Shown piece by piece: positions 50,881-59,350 of a DNA stretch of 64,000 nt (position 1 is the stretch's first letter; each line of letters starts with the position of its first letter). Both the position numbers and the translations under genes were made by a program. Source of the DNA: Amycolatopsis sp. WQ 127309 (GTDB taxonomy: Bacteria; Actinomycetota; Actinomycetes; Mycobacteriales; Pseudonocardiaceae); contig NZ_CP095481.1 in assembly GCF_023023025.1 (NCBI RefSeq), positions 10,615,001 to 10,679,000 of the forward strand. The letters are read 5' to 3'. The notes below the pieces were generated by a model that was given only the letters and a program-made list of their open reading frames with translations, was not told where the DNA came from and searched no databases.

Positions 50881-51624
50881 TCACCGCGGCATCCGGCGCC
50901 AGATCGCGCGCGGCAGCAAGCGCATCGCGAAGAAGACCGGACGGAGTACGCCGGGCACCCAGACGACCCCGCGGCCGCGGCGCAGCGCGGCGACGGTCGC
51001 GTCGGCGACCTGGTCCGGCGTGCTCGAGAACGGCGCCGGCGCCATGCCCTCGGTCATCCGCCCGATCACGAAGCCCGGGCGGACCAGCAGCAGGAGGACG
51101 CCGGAGCCGTGCAGCGCGTCGGCGAGGCCGCTCGCGAAGCCGTCGAGACCGGCTTTCGCCGAGCCGTAGACGTAGTTCGCGCGGCGCACCCGCACCCCGG
51201 CCACCGAGGAGAACACGACGAGCCGGCCGTGCCCCTGCGCGCGCAGGAGGTTCGCGGCGTGGGTCAGGACGCCGACCTGGGCGACGTAGTCGGTGTGGAC
51301 GATCGCAGCGGCGTGGGCGGCGTCGGACTCGGCCCGTTCCTGGTCGCCGAGGATGCCGAAGGCGAGCACGACGACGTCCAGGGGCCCGTGGCCGGCGGCG
51401 ACCTTCTCCAGGAATGCGCCGTGCGCGCCGAGGTCGTCGGCGTCGAAGTCCGCGGTTTCGACGGTTTCGGCGCCGGCTTCGCGCAGCGCGGCGACCTCCC
51501 CGGCGAGGTCCGCGCCCGGCCGCGCGGCCAGGACGAACCGCCGCGCGTCCCCGCTGACCAGGCGTTTCGCCACGGCCAGCCCGATCTCACTGCGTCCGCC
51601 GAGCACCAGCACCGTTCCGCTCAC
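50881..51624 (-). CDS. dprE2: SDR reductase, DprE2-like
   Basis: A 247-residue short-chain dehydrogenase. Nucleotide site VLVLGGRSEIGLAVAKRL, catalytic Ser in VVFSSVAGVR and YGSAK (Tyr/Lys). The segment RPGFVIGRMTEGMAPAPFSSTPDQVADATVAAL closely follows DprE2, the keto-reductase that completes decaprenyl-phosphoryl arabinose synthesis for the cell wall. The usual partner dprE1 is not adjacent, so this may be a paralogue. GTG start, divergent from the TetR gene. Confidence 0.75.
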   Translation of the reverse strand: MSGTVLVLGGRSEIGLAVAKRLVSGDARRFVLAARPGADLAGEVAALREAGAETVETADFDADDLGAHGAFLEKVAAGHGPLDVVVLAFGILGDQERAESDAAHAAAIVHTDYVAQVGVLTHAANLLRAQGHGRLVVFSSVAGVRVRRANYVYGSAKAGLDGFASGLADALHGSGVLLLLVRPGFVIGRMTEGMAPAPFSSTPDQVADATVAALRRGRGVVWVPGVLRPVFFAMRLLPRAIWRRMPR

Positions 51625-51678
51625 CCCGGCAGTCTCCCAGCCCCGGCCGCCGCCCGCGGAGGCAGGCCAGTGCACGAA

Positions 51679-51701
51679 ATGCAACTTTGCATGACGTGCA
51701 A
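51679..51701. promoter_or_regulatory. Overlapping TGCA dyads upstream of the TetR/MFS genes
   Basis: ATGCAACTTTGCAT (51679-51692) is a perfect 6-2-6 dyad, and TTGCATGACGTGCAA (51687-51701) overlaps it as a 5-5-5 dyad. They lie between the divergent SDR and TetR start codons, 12-20 bp before the TetR start, and are a good candidate operator for the TetR regulator. Confidence 0.75.
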
Positions 51702-51721
51702 GTTCCGCTACCGTGGTCGGC

Positions 51722-52339
51722 GTGCCCCCACCACCCGGCCTGCGTGAGCGCAAGAAGTACGAGACGCACCGCGCGCTGGCCGTCGCCGCCGTCGAACTCG
51801 TCGCCGAGCGCGGCCTCGACGCGGTCACGGTAGAGGACATCGCCGCGACGGCCGGCGTCTCGGTCCGCACCTTCTTCAACTATTTCGCGTCCAAAGAGGA
51901 CGCCGTCGTGATCGCCTACCCGGACCACCTCGAACGCACCGAACGCGCCATCGAACGGTTCCTCGCGCAGCCGGCCGGAGTGTCCACTTTGGACGCACTG
52001 GTCACCGTCATGCGCGAGGAGGTCGCCGACGTCGGGGCGAACCCGCGGGAGTGGCTGGCCCGGATGACCGCGGTCAAGCGGAACCCGGCGCTGTTCCACC
52101 GGGCGGTGGTGATGAACGCCCAGCAGGCCGAGCCGCTGACCGCGGCGATCGCCCGGCGCGCCGGGTGCGACCCGGCCGACCTGTACCCCTCGCTGCTGCT
52201 GGCCGTGGTCGGCGGCGCGCTGAACGCCGCGATGCTGCGGTGGCGTGAACGAGGCGGCGAAGAGACCGTCTCGGCCCTGTTCGACGAGGCCGTGGCGAGC
52301 ATCGCCGCCGGCTTGCCCGACCCGCAGCGGACCCGCTGA
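51722..52339 (+). CDS. TetR family regulator of an MFS pump
   Basis: A 205-residue regulator with HTH VTVEDIAATAGVSVRTFFNYFASKEDAVVIAY, typical of the TetR group that controls efflux pumps in actinomycetes (QacR/MftR-like FFNYFxSKED). GTG start 51722 or 51713. The MFS pump gene begins 34 bp after its stop, so both are probably one operon repressed at the TGCA dyads. Confidence 0.88.
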   Translation: MPPPPGLRERKKYETHRALAVAAVELVAERGLDAVTVEDIAATAGVSVRTFFNYFASKEDAVVIAYPDHLERTERAIERFLAQPAGVSTLDALVTVMREEVADVGANPREWLARMTAVKRNPALFHRAVVMNAQQAEPLTAAIARRAGCDPADLYPSLLLAVVGGALNAAMLRWRERGGEETVSALFDEAVASIAAGLPDPQRTR

Positions 52340-52373
52340 CCCGGTCCGCGTCCGACACCCAGGGGGGACACCC

Positions 52374-53936
52374 GTGTCCACGACCGCCGACCCGCCGCAG
52401 ACGTCGACGTCCGGCCCGATGAACCGCAGACAGGTGCTCGAAGCCATGTCCGGGCTGATGATGGGCATCTTCGTGGCCATCCTCGCCTCGACCGTGGTGG
52501 CCAACGCGCTGCCGCGGATCGTCAGCGAGCTGGGTGGCTCGCAGTCGTCCTACACGTGGGTGGTCACCACCGAGCTGCTGGCGATGACGGCCACGGTTCC
52601 GTTGTGGGGCAAGCTTTCCGACCTTTACAACAAGAAGCTGCTGATCCAGGCCTCGCTGGCGCTGTTCGTGGTCGGCTCACTCGTGGCCGGGTTCGCCGGC
52701 AACATCGAGGTGCTGATCGCCAGCCGCGTCGCCCAGGGCATCGGCGGCGGCGGGCTCACCGCGCTCGCGCAGGTGATCATGGCGGCCATCGTCTCCCCGC
52801 GCGAGCTGGGCAAGTTCTCCGGGATCTTCGGCGGCGTCTTCGCCGTCGGCACCGTCGCCGGCCCGCTGATCGGCGGCGTCATGGTCGACACGTCGTGGCT
52901 CGGCTGGCGCTGGTGCTTCTTCCTCGGGGTGCCGTTCGCCGTCGCCGCGATCCTGTTGCTGCAGCGGACGTTGAAGCTGCCGACGGTCCGCCGGGACGTC
53001 AAGGTCGACTACCTCGGCGCGTTCCTCATCATGGCCGGGGTGTCGACGCTGCTGGTCTGGTCGTCGCTGGCCGGGCACCAGTTCGCCTGGGGCTCCTGGC
53101 AGACCGCCGTGCTGGTGACCACCGGCCTGGTCGTGCTGGCGCTGGCGGTGTTCGTCGAGTCGCGGGTGCGCGAGCCGATCCTGCCGCTGGGCCTGTTCCG
53201 CAACCGCACCATCACCCTGACCACGGTGGCCAGCTTCCTGGTCGGCGTCGCGATGTTCGGCGGCACGGTGTTCCTGTCGCAGTACTTCCAGCTGGCGCTG
53301 GGCAAGTCGCCGACGGTGGCCGGGCTGATGAGCCTGCCGATGATCTTCGGCCTGCTGATCTCCTCGACGGTGTCGGGCCAGCTGATCAGCCGGACCGGCA
53401 AGTGGAAGGCGCACCTGGTCATCGGCGCGATCCTGCTGGCGGCCGGGCTCGGGCTGCTCGGCACGATCGACGCGCACACGAGCGTGCTCGTGCTCAGCCT
53501 GTTCATGCTGGTGCTCGGCACCGGCGTCGGGATGCTGATGCAGAACCTGGTGCTGGTGGCCCAGAACGACGTCCCCGCGCACGACCTCGGCGCGGCGACG
53601 TCCACGCTGTCGTTCTTCCGCAGCCTGGGCGGCTCGATCGGGGTGAGCGCGCTGGGCGCGGTGCTGGCCGACCGGGTGACGTCGTTGATCACCGCGGGCC
53701 TCGGCCCGCTGCCGGGCGGCGGCAGTTCGGAGACGGTGCCGAACCTGGCGACGCTGCCGGAGCCGGTGGCCAAGGTGATCCGCGAGGCGTACGGCACGGC
53801 GACCAGCGACCTGTTCCTGATCGCGGCACCGATCGCGCTGCTGGTGGTCGTCGCGGTGGCGTTCCTCAAGCACCTGCCCCTCAAGACCCAGAGCGGCCTG
53901 GAACGGCTGGCGGACGAGGAGACGGCGGCGGTTTAG
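52374..53936 (+). CDS. MFS drug exporter, DHA2 (EmrB/QacA) family
   Basis: A 520-residue exporter with about 14 hydrophobic helices. Family markers: GIFVAILASTVVANALPRIVSELGG at the start, WGKLSDLYNKK (motif A), GVGMLMQNLVLVAQND and SLGGSIGVSALGAVLADRV (motif C region and later). It should extrude hydrophobic drugs in exchange for protons. GTG 52374 follows AGGGGGGA; a later ATG at residue 14 is possible. Confidence 0.92.
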   Translation: MSTTADPPQTSTSGPMNRRQVLEAMSGLMMGIFVAILASTVVANALPRIVSELGGSQSSYTWVVTTELLAMTATVPLWGKLSDLYNKKLLIQASLALFVVGSLVAGFAGNIEVLIASRVAQGIGGGGLTALAQVIMAAIVSPRELGKFSGIFGGVFAVGTVAGPLIGGVMVDTSWLGWRWCFFLGVPFAVAAILLLQRTLKLPTVRRDVKVDYLGAFLIMAGVSTLLVWSSLAGHQFAWGSWQTAVLVTTGLVVLALAVFVESRVREPILPLGLFRNRTITLTTVASFLVGVAMFGGTVFLSQYFQLALGKSPTVAGLMSLPMIFGLLISSTVSGQLISRTGKWKAHLVIGAILLAAGLGLLGTIDAHTSVLVLSLFMLVLGTGVGMLMQNLVLVAQNDVPAHDLGAATSTLSFFRSLGGSIGVSALGAVLADRVTSLITAGLGPLPGGGSSETVPNLATLPEPVAKVIREAYGTATSDLFLIAAPIALLVVVAVAFLKHLPLKTQSGLERLADEETAAV

Positions 53937-53989
53937 CTCGGCGACGCGAATCCTCGGTCTCTGACCTGCGGTGCGCTAGCGTGCCGGGG

Positions 53990-54979
53990 ATGAGCGGGGA
54001 CTTCGAGCGCGTCGTCGAGCGGCATCGGCGGGAGATCCAGGTGCACTGCTACCGGATGCTCGGCTCGCTCGGGGATGCCGAAGACCTGACGCAGGAGACC
54101 TTCCTGCGCGCGTGGAAGGGCCGCGACGGGTTCGAGGGGCGCGCGAGCGTGCGCACCTGGCTCTACCGGATCGCGACGAACGCCTGTCTCGACGCGCTCG
54201 CCCGGCGGCCGCGGCGGGTGCTGCCCGATCAGCTGGGGCCGTCCGGGGAACCGGACGGGCCGCTCGCCGCCGTCGACCAGCCGTGGCTCGAACCCTGTCC
54301 GGACCGGCTGCTCGACCTCGAGACGCCCGACGCCGTCGTGGTCGAGCGGGAGACGATCGAGCTGGCCTACCTCGCCGCCGTGCAGTACCTGCCGCCGCGG
54401 CAGCGGGCGGTGCTCGTGCTGCGCGACGTGCTCGGCTGGTCGGCGAAGGAGACGGCGTCACTGCTGGAGACGAGCGTCGCGTCGGCGAACAGCGCGCTCC
54501 AGCGGGCCCGCACGACGCTGCGTGAGCGGCTGCCCGCGCGCCGTTCCGAGTGGACCGCGGGTGATCCGACGGCGGCGGAAGCCGCGCTGCTCAAGCGGTT
54601 CATCGCGGCGTACGAGCAGGGTGACCCGAGCGCCGTGGCGAAGCTGCTGCACGAGGACGCCCAGGCCGTCATGCCGCCGTACCCGCTGTGGTTCGCCTCG
54701 CGCGCCGCGATCGTCCGGGCACTGTCGCTCAGCATGGACCCGGCGGCGGCGACCTGCGTCGGCCGGTTCCGGATGCTGCCGATCCGCGCCAACCGCCAGC
54801 CCGCGGTGGCCACCTACCTGCGACGCCCGGGCGAGGACGGCTACCGCTGGTTCGGCGTGACGCTCCTGACGGTCGAACGCGGCTTGGTGGCGGCGATGGC
54901 GGCGTTCGAACCGCCGTCGGCGGAGCCGTGGGGCCTGCCGGACGTCTGGCCCGCGGACGGCACACCCCCGCCGCACTGA
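53990..54979 (+). CDS. ECF sigma factor with SnoaL-like C-terminal domain
   Basis: A 329-residue sigma factor. Sigma-2 region (HCYRMLGSLGDAEDLTQETFLRAWKGRDGF), sigma-4 region (LPPRQRAVLVLRDVLGWSAKETASLLETSVASANSALQRARTTL), then a SnoaL/NTF2-like domain (about 205-320, LLKRFIAAYEQGDPSAVAKLLHEDAQAVMPP). This is the SigJ/SigG-type ECF group that lacks an anti-sigma gene and is regulated by its own C-terminal domain. No anti-sigma factor is adjacent here either. Array F follows the stop. Confidence 0.9.
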   Translation: MSGDFERVVERHRREIQVHCYRMLGSLGDAEDLTQETFLRAWKGRDGFEGRASVRTWLYRIATNACLDALARRPRRVLPDQLGPSGEPDGPLAAVDQPWLEPCPDRLLDLETPDAVVVERETIELAYLAAVQYLPPRQRAVLVLRDVLGWSAKETASLLETSVASANSALQRARTTLRERLPARRSEWTAGDPTAAEAALLKRFIAAYEQGDPSAVAKLLHEDAQAVMPPYPLWFASRAAIVRALSLSMDPAAATCVGRFRMLPIRANRQPAVATYLRRPGEDGYRWFGVTLLTVERGLVAAMAAFEPPSAEPWGLPDVWPADGTPPPH

Positions 54980-54989
54980 GCACGTACGC

Positions 54990-55090
54990 GGGTCCGGCGT
55001 GATCGAAGCCGTGACCCGCGTGATCGAAGCCGTGACTCACGTGAGTGAAGACGGGACTCGCGTGAGTGAGGACGGGACTCGCGAGATGCG
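54990..55090. repeat. 21-bp-period repeat array F (5 units)
   Basis: GTGAT/GTGAG units start at 54999, 55020, 55041, 55062 and (GAGAT) 55083, all exactly 21 bp apart, beginning 11 bp after the sigma factor stop codon. The orientation is like array E. The repeat body here is ATCGAAGCC or AGTGAAGAC, showing that the spacer part varies while the GTGA/GACTC core is kept. Confidence 0.87.
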
Positions 55091-55155
55091 GAAAGTACTC
55101 GGAAACGCGGCCAATAGCACTCGAAGAATGTGTCACCCACATCAGGCAATGGAAA

Positions 55156-55196
55156 TGCCCGGGTGGGTGATTCCACAAGGGTCACCCACCCGGGCA
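55156..55196. terminator. Perfect 15-bp hairpin between sigma and whiB genes
   Basis: TGCCCGGGTGGGTGA (55156-55170) and TCACCCACCCGGGCA (55182-55196), loop 11 nt. It lies between the convergent ECF sigma and whiB genes and can terminate both. Half of the arm (TCACCCAC) recurs at 55132. Confidence 0.82.
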
Positions 55197-55270
55197 CACA
55201 CACGCCCGAATTCGTTCTCCGGTTTCGGTGTTTCGCTCCAGGCCGCCGGGAAGAGGTCACCGGGCGGCGG

Positions 55271-55534
55271 TCACGCCACTCGGTCCCGCTGGGGCGCCGT
55301 GCGCACCAGCCGGCGGCGTTCGACCGCGGTGGTGCCGCCGAAGACGCCGTGGTCCAGGCCGTTGTCCAGCGCGTAGCCGAGGCACTCGGCGCGTACCGGG
55401 CAGCGACCGCACACCGCCTTCGCGTGGGACGTCTGCCGGGCGCCCGGACCGACCTCGGAGATCGGGAAGAACAGTTCCGGGTCCTCGTCCTTGCAGGCCG
55501 CGAGTTCCGCCCAGCCCGTCATCGTGGCTTCCAT
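55271..55534 (-). CDS. WhiB family [4Fe-4S] regulator
   Basis: An 87-residue WhiB-like protein with the four cluster cysteines Cys14, Cys42, Cys45 and Cys51 (C-x27-C-x2-C-x5-C) and the beta-turn GVFGG at 63-67, where most members have GVWGG. A basic tail ends in RRRLVRTAPQRDR. The sequence around KDEDPELFFP resembles WhiB1/WblE. These proteins bind the sigma-4 domain of the principal sigma factor and answer to NO or O2. Start ATG 55534 or 55522. Confidence 0.9.
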   Translation of the reverse strand: MEATMTGWAELAACKDEDPELFFPISEVGPGARQTSHAKAVCGRCPVRAECLGYALDNGLDHGVFGGTTAVERRRLVRTAPQRDRVA

Positions 55535-56106
55535 TTCCTTCGTTCACCTCCCTAGCTCTGCTTGTTTCCCATTGTCGTGACGCGTCAACCGACTTGACCG
55601 CCGCGGGCGCGCAAGCGTATCCGCCTGGGTCAAGGGGTTTTGGCGTCGGTCCCCGGCTCACCCTCCGGGCAACCAAGACTGCAACACGTGAGAGTACGCC
55701 TTTCTTCCGGGGATCTCGATGTCGATCACGTCACCCGATCGACGGCATCGGCCTCGGCGCGTCCCCTTGCGCGATCACACGCGGACCTGGTCACCGGCGC
55801 CGGGTTTGCCGGTCCGGCAAGGATTCCCGGCTCGGCCGCGGCGGACCGCACAGGACCGCACACCGGGACGCGCGGTCGCCGGCCGGTGACCGGAAGTCAC
55901 CGTTCGCGGGTGCGTCTCCGGCACGAACCGGGACGCGTGGCCAGTTGCTCTCGGCTTCGCTCTCCGTGGCTCATCCCGCCCGGGTACCCAAGATCGTCGA
56001 GCTAACCCATCACTTTGCGTGACCCGGACGGCGTACCGCATTACTCCTACCGAGGAGTCGTGGCCGAATCGTTACACGTAGCGGTCACCTCACCGCACTT
56101 GTTCCT
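55535..56106. other. 572-bp non-coding region between whiB and sigma genes
   Basis: The shared upstream region of divergent whiB and sigma-like genes. No protein-like frame is seen. A small dyad GGTGAC-CGGAA-GTCACC lies near 55884-55900. The size suggests long leaders or several promoters, which is common for whiB genes; I could not assign -10 elements with confidence. Confidence 0.5.
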
Positions 56107-56622
56107 GTGGAGGCGAGGGGTGGTGAGGCGGCCGTGTGCGGTCGAGACGAGTTCGACGCGTTCTTCCGCGCCGATTTCCCGCCACTCGTGGCGTTCCTGT
56201 GCAAGGCCGGGTTCGAGGTCGAAACCGCGCGTGACGTCGCCGCCGAGGCGATGCTGCACGCGCTGGAGGCGTGGCCGACCATCGAGGACCCGCGGGCCTG
56301 GGTCCGCCGGGTCGCCGGCCGGCTGCTCGACGCGCCGGGGGAAGCGCGCGTCGACTGGGCACCGGTCGCCGACCCGCGGGACGACGAGAAGCTGGCCGCT
56401 CTGGTGGAGCAGCACGGCGACCTCATCGAGCTGCTCGCGACGCTCCCCGGCCGGCAGCGGACGGTCCTCGCGTGGTCGCTCGACGGGTTCACCCCGGCGG
56501 AGATCGCGCAGGCGCTCCGGGTCGACCCGGCGACCGTCCGGTCCAACCTCCGCCACGTACGGGAACGCCTCCGGCGTCACCGGGCCGCACCACCCGACGA
56601 TCAGCGGGACAGGGGAAGGTGA
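56107..56622 (+). CDS. Short ECF-type sigma factor
   Basis: A 171-residue protein with sigma-2-like DEFDAFFRADFPPLVAFLCKAGFEVETARDVAAEAMLHALEAWP and sigma-4-like LPGRQRTVLAWSLDGFTPAEIAQALRVDPATVRSNLRHVRERLRRH. The -10 recognition part is diverged compared with standard ECFs. GTG start 56107; a second GTG at 56134 is also possible. Its stop lies 6 bp before another sigma factor gene, so two sigma-like proteins are made from one mRNA. Confidence 0.78.
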   Translation: MEARGGEAAVCGRDEFDAFFRADFPPLVAFLCKAGFEVETARDVAAEAMLHALEAWPTIEDPRAWVRRVAGRLLDAPGEARVDWAPVADPRDDEKLAALVEQHGDLIELLATLPGRQRTVLAWSLDGFTPAEIAQALRVDPATVRSNLRHVRERLRRHRAAPPDDQRDRGR

Positions 56623-56628
56623 GCTGAA

Positions 56629-57366
56629 ATGCCGGCAACCGAGTACGGGGATCGCGCGATCACCGAGCAGCTGCGGGAGTCCAACGCCGCGCTGCACGAC
56701 TCGCTGCGCGTCGGCCTCGACGTGGAGGGCACCCTGCTGCGGGTGCGCGGCCGCGCGCTCGTGCGGGAGATCGCCGCGGCGCAACCCGCCGGGGACTTCC
56801 CGGACCACTGGCGCCGGCACGACGAGCCGGTCGCCGCCGCGATCGCCGGCGACGACGCCGCGACCGCGCGGCTGCTCGCCACGATCCGGCCGCTGGTGGT
56901 GCGCTACTGCCGGGCCCGCGTCGGGCGCACCGAGCGGACCTTCGCCTCGGCCGACGACGTCGCCCAGGAGGTCTGCCTCGCCGTGCTCACCGCACTGCCG
57001 TCCTACCGCGACCAGGGCCGCCCGTTCCTCGCGTTCGTCTACGGCATCGCCCAGCACAAGGTCGCCGACGCGCACCGCGCCGCGGCCCGCAACCGGACCG
57101 ACCCGGTGGCCGAGGTGCCCGACGGCGTCGCCGACACCGCCGGCCCGGAGCAGCGGGCCCTGCAGTTCGAGCTCAACGAGCGGCTCACCCGGCTGATGGA
57201 GATCCTGCCCGAGAAACAGCGCGAGATCGTCGTGCTGCGGGTGGTCGTGGGCCTGTCCGCGGAGGAGACGGCGGGCGCGGTCGGCTCGACCCCGGGTGCG
57301 GTCCGCGTCGCCCAGCACCGGGCACTGACCCGGCTGCGGCGCCTGCTGACCGGCGACGAAGCGTAA
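56629..57366 (+). CDS. SigD/ShbA-like ECF sigma factor
   Basis: A 245-residue sigma factor. Sigma-2: IRPLVVRYCRARVGRTERTFASADDVAQEVCLAVLTALPSYRDQGRPFLAFVYGIAQHKVAD; sigma-4: EILPEKQREIVVLRVVVGLSAEETAGAVGSTPGAVRVAQHRALTRLRRL. Both match the SigD (mycobacteria) / ShbA (Streptomyces) group. Unlike those, it has an N-terminal extension of about 60 residues of unknown role. SigD-type genes are often near whiB genes, as here. Its stop abuts the convergent LysR stop with no spacer. Confidence 0.83.
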   Translation: MPATEYGDRAITEQLRESNAALHDSLRVGLDVEGTLLRVRGRALVREIAAAQPAGDFPDHWRRHDEPVAAAIAGDDAATARLLATIRPLVVRYCRARVGRTERTFASADDVAQEVCLAVLTALPSYRDQGRPFLAFVYGIAQHKVADAHRAAARNRTDPVAEVPDGVADTAGPEQRALQFELNERLTRLMEILPEKQREIVVLRVVVGLSAEETAGAVGSTPGAVRVAQHRALTRLRRLLTGDEA

Positions 57367-58212
57367 TCAGCCGGGTTTCCTGGGTCCGACCCGGTCCAGC
57401 ACGAACTCCGCGAGCGCCGCGGCGGGCTCCTCCATCGACTCCCGCGCCAGCAGCATGAACTCGATGTCGCCGGGCTCGGGCAGGCCGTCGAGCTCGACGA
57501 GGTCGGCCGGGACGAGGCTGCGCGCGTGCAGCGTGACGCCGAGCCCGGCCGCCGCCGCGGCCCGCAGGCCGGTGAGGCTCGAGGTCTGGCACGCCGCCCG
57601 CCACTCCAGGCCGGCGCGTTCGAGGCACTCCACGGCGAGCTGCCGGGTGATCGACGGCATCGGGTACTGCACCAGCGGCACCGGCTGGCCCGGCTCCAGC
57701 ACCGTCGCGGCCGAGCCGATCCACACCAGCGGTTCGCGCCACAGCAGCCGGCCGTGGTGCGCGCCCGGACGGCGTTTCCCCAGGACCAGGTCCAGCTGCC
57801 CGGCCCGCAGCCGCTGCGCCAGGACGTCCGAGAGCTCGACGGTCAGCTCGACGTCGACCAGCGGGTGACTGCGGCGCAGCCGGTGCAGGATCTCCGGCAG
57901 CTCGCCGAGCGCGAAGTCCTCGGACACCCCGAAGCGGACGCGGCCGCGCAGCCCGGCGCCGCGGAAGTGCCGCTGCGCGCGCTCTTCGGTGTCCACGATG
58001 GTCTGCGCGAACCCCACCATCGCCTGCCCGCGCGCGGTGAGCTCGACCGTGTGGGTGTCGCGGGCGAACAGCAGCCCGCCGGCGTCCTTCTCGAGCCGCC
58101 GGACGTGCTGGCTGACCGTCGGCTGGCCGACACCGAGCCGGCGCGCGGCCGCGGTGAAGCTGCGCGTCTCGGCGACGGCGAGGAACGACCGGCACAGCCG
58201 TGGGTCCAGCAC
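57367..58212 (-). CDS. LysR family regulator
   Basis: A 281-residue regulator with HTH LCRSFLAVAETRSFTAAARRLGVGQPTVSQHVRRLEKDAGGLLFARD and an effector domain (RGRVRFGVSEDFALGELPEILHRLRR). It is divergent from a BASS-type transporter gene with an inverted repeat in the 96-bp gap, so it probably controls that gene and itself. Confidence 0.9.
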   Translation of the reverse strand: MLDPRLCRSFLAVAETRSFTAAARRLGVGQPTVSQHVRRLEKDAGGLLFARDTHTVELTARGQAMVGFAQTIVDTEERAQRHFRGAGLRGRVRFGVSEDFALGELPEILHRLRRSHPLVDVELTVELSDVLAQRLRAGQLDLVLGKRRPGAHHGRLLWREPLVWIGSAATVLEPGQPVPLVQYPMPSITRQLAVECLERAGLEWRAACQTSSLTGLRAAAAAGLGVTLHARSLVPADLVELDGLPEPGDIEFMLLARESMEEPAAALAEFVLDRVGPRKPG

Positions 58213-58234
58213 TCTCTCCTTTTATCACAAGCGG

Positions 58235-58258
58235 CGATGACAGTCAGTCCGGTCATCG
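58235..58258. promoter_or_regulatory. Inverted repeat between LysR and BASS genes
   Basis: CGATGAC (58235-58241) and GTCATCG (58252-58258), 10-nt centre, in the divergent intergenic region 23 bp from the LysR start. The size and position suit a LysR binding site. Confidence 0.6.
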
Positions 58259-58308
58259 GGGTTCACAATGAGCGGCGCGCGTCCGAGAATGGCCGTGGAA
58301 GGAGATCC

Positions 58309-59289
58309 ATGTCCCGCTTGCGTCTCGACCCGTTCATCGTCGCCATCCTCGCCACCGTCGGCGTCGCCACGCTGCTGCCCGCTTCCGGCGCCGTGGCCAG
58401 TGGGTTCGGCACCGCCACGACGATCGCCGTCGGGCTGCTGTTCTTCCTCTACGGCGCCCGGCTGTCCACGCAGGAGGCCCTCGAAGGCCTGCGGCACTGG
58501 CGGCTGCACTCGGTCGTGCTCGCCTCGACGTTCGTGCTGTTCCCGCTGCTCGGCCTGGCCGTCACGCTGCTGCCGTCGTCGGTGCTGCCCGGGCAGCTCG
58601 CCGCCGGCGTCCTGTTCCTGGCCGTGCTGCCCTCGACGGTGCAGTCCTCGATCGCGTTCACGTCGATCGCGCGGGGCAACGTCGCGGCCGCGATCTGCAG
58701 CGCGTCGCTGTCCAACCTGGCCGGCATCGTGGTGACGCCGATCCTGGTGGCGCTGCTGCTGTCCGGAGACGGCGCGGGCGTCGACGGCTCGGCCGTGCTC
58801 GGGATCGTGCTGCAGCTGCTCGCGCCGTTCGTCGCCGGGCAGCTGGCGCGGCGCTGGATCGGCGGCTGGATCACGCGCAACTCCGCGCCGCTGAAGCTGT
58901 TCGACCGCGGCTCGATCCTGCTGGTCGTCTACACGGCGTTCAGCGCAGGTATGACCGAGGGCATCTGGCACCGCCTCGACGCCGGTCACCTGCTGGTGCT
59001 CGCGGCGGTCTGCGTCGTCGTGCTCGCGGCGGTGCTGACGGCGACCGGGTGGGGCGCGAAGGCGCTCGGGTTCGCCCGCGCCGACCGGATCACCATCGTG
59101 TTCTGCGGGTCGAAGAAGAGCCTGGCGAGCGGCCTGCCGATGGCGACGGTGCTGTTCGGGCACGCACAGGTCGGGCTGATCGTGCTGCCGCTGATGCTGT
59201 TCCACCAGCTGCAGCTGATCGTCTGCGCGACGATGGCGCGCCGCTACGCCCGGGACGCTTCGGACGCCGAGGAGCTCGTCGCCGCCTGA
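58309..59289 (+). CDS. Bile acid:sodium symporter (BASS) family transporter
   Basis: A 326-residue polytopic membrane protein, about 9-10 helices, of the SBF-like (YfeH/PF13593) group. Seen: TIAVGLLFFLYGARLSTQEALEGLRHW, LAVLPSTVQSSIAFTSIARGN (crossover-helix-type Ser/Thr motif) and FCGSKKSLASGLPMATVLFG. The group imports organic anions with Na+, but YfeH-type substrates are uncertain. ATG 58309 follows GGAAGGAG. Controlled probably by the divergent LysR protein. Confidence 0.87.
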   Translation: MSRLRLDPFIVAILATVGVATLLPASGAVASGFGTATTIAVGLLFFLYGARLSTQEALEGLRHWRLHSVVLASTFVLFPLLGLAVTLLPSSVLPGQLAAGVLFLAVLPSTVQSSIAFTSIARGNVAAAICSASLSNLAGIVVTPILVALLLSGDGAGVDGSAVLGIVLQLLAPFVAGQLARRWIGGWITRNSAPLKLFDRGSILLVVYTAFSAGMTEGIWHRLDAGHLLVLAAVCVVVLAAVLTATGWGAKALGFARADRITIVFCGSKKSLASGLPMATVLFGHAQVGLIVLPLMLFHQLQLIVCATMARRYARDASDAEELVAA

Positions 59290-59350
59290 GCGATGAGTTT
59301 CCCGGACCGCGCCCGTCAGTAGAGGTGACCCCGCACGGAAAGGCACCTTC

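Noticed and set aside
55775..56041. 88-codon minus-strand frame in the whiB-sigma gap
   Set aside because: Arg/Pro-rich with no hydrophobic core pattern and no ribosome-binding site; treated as non-coding.
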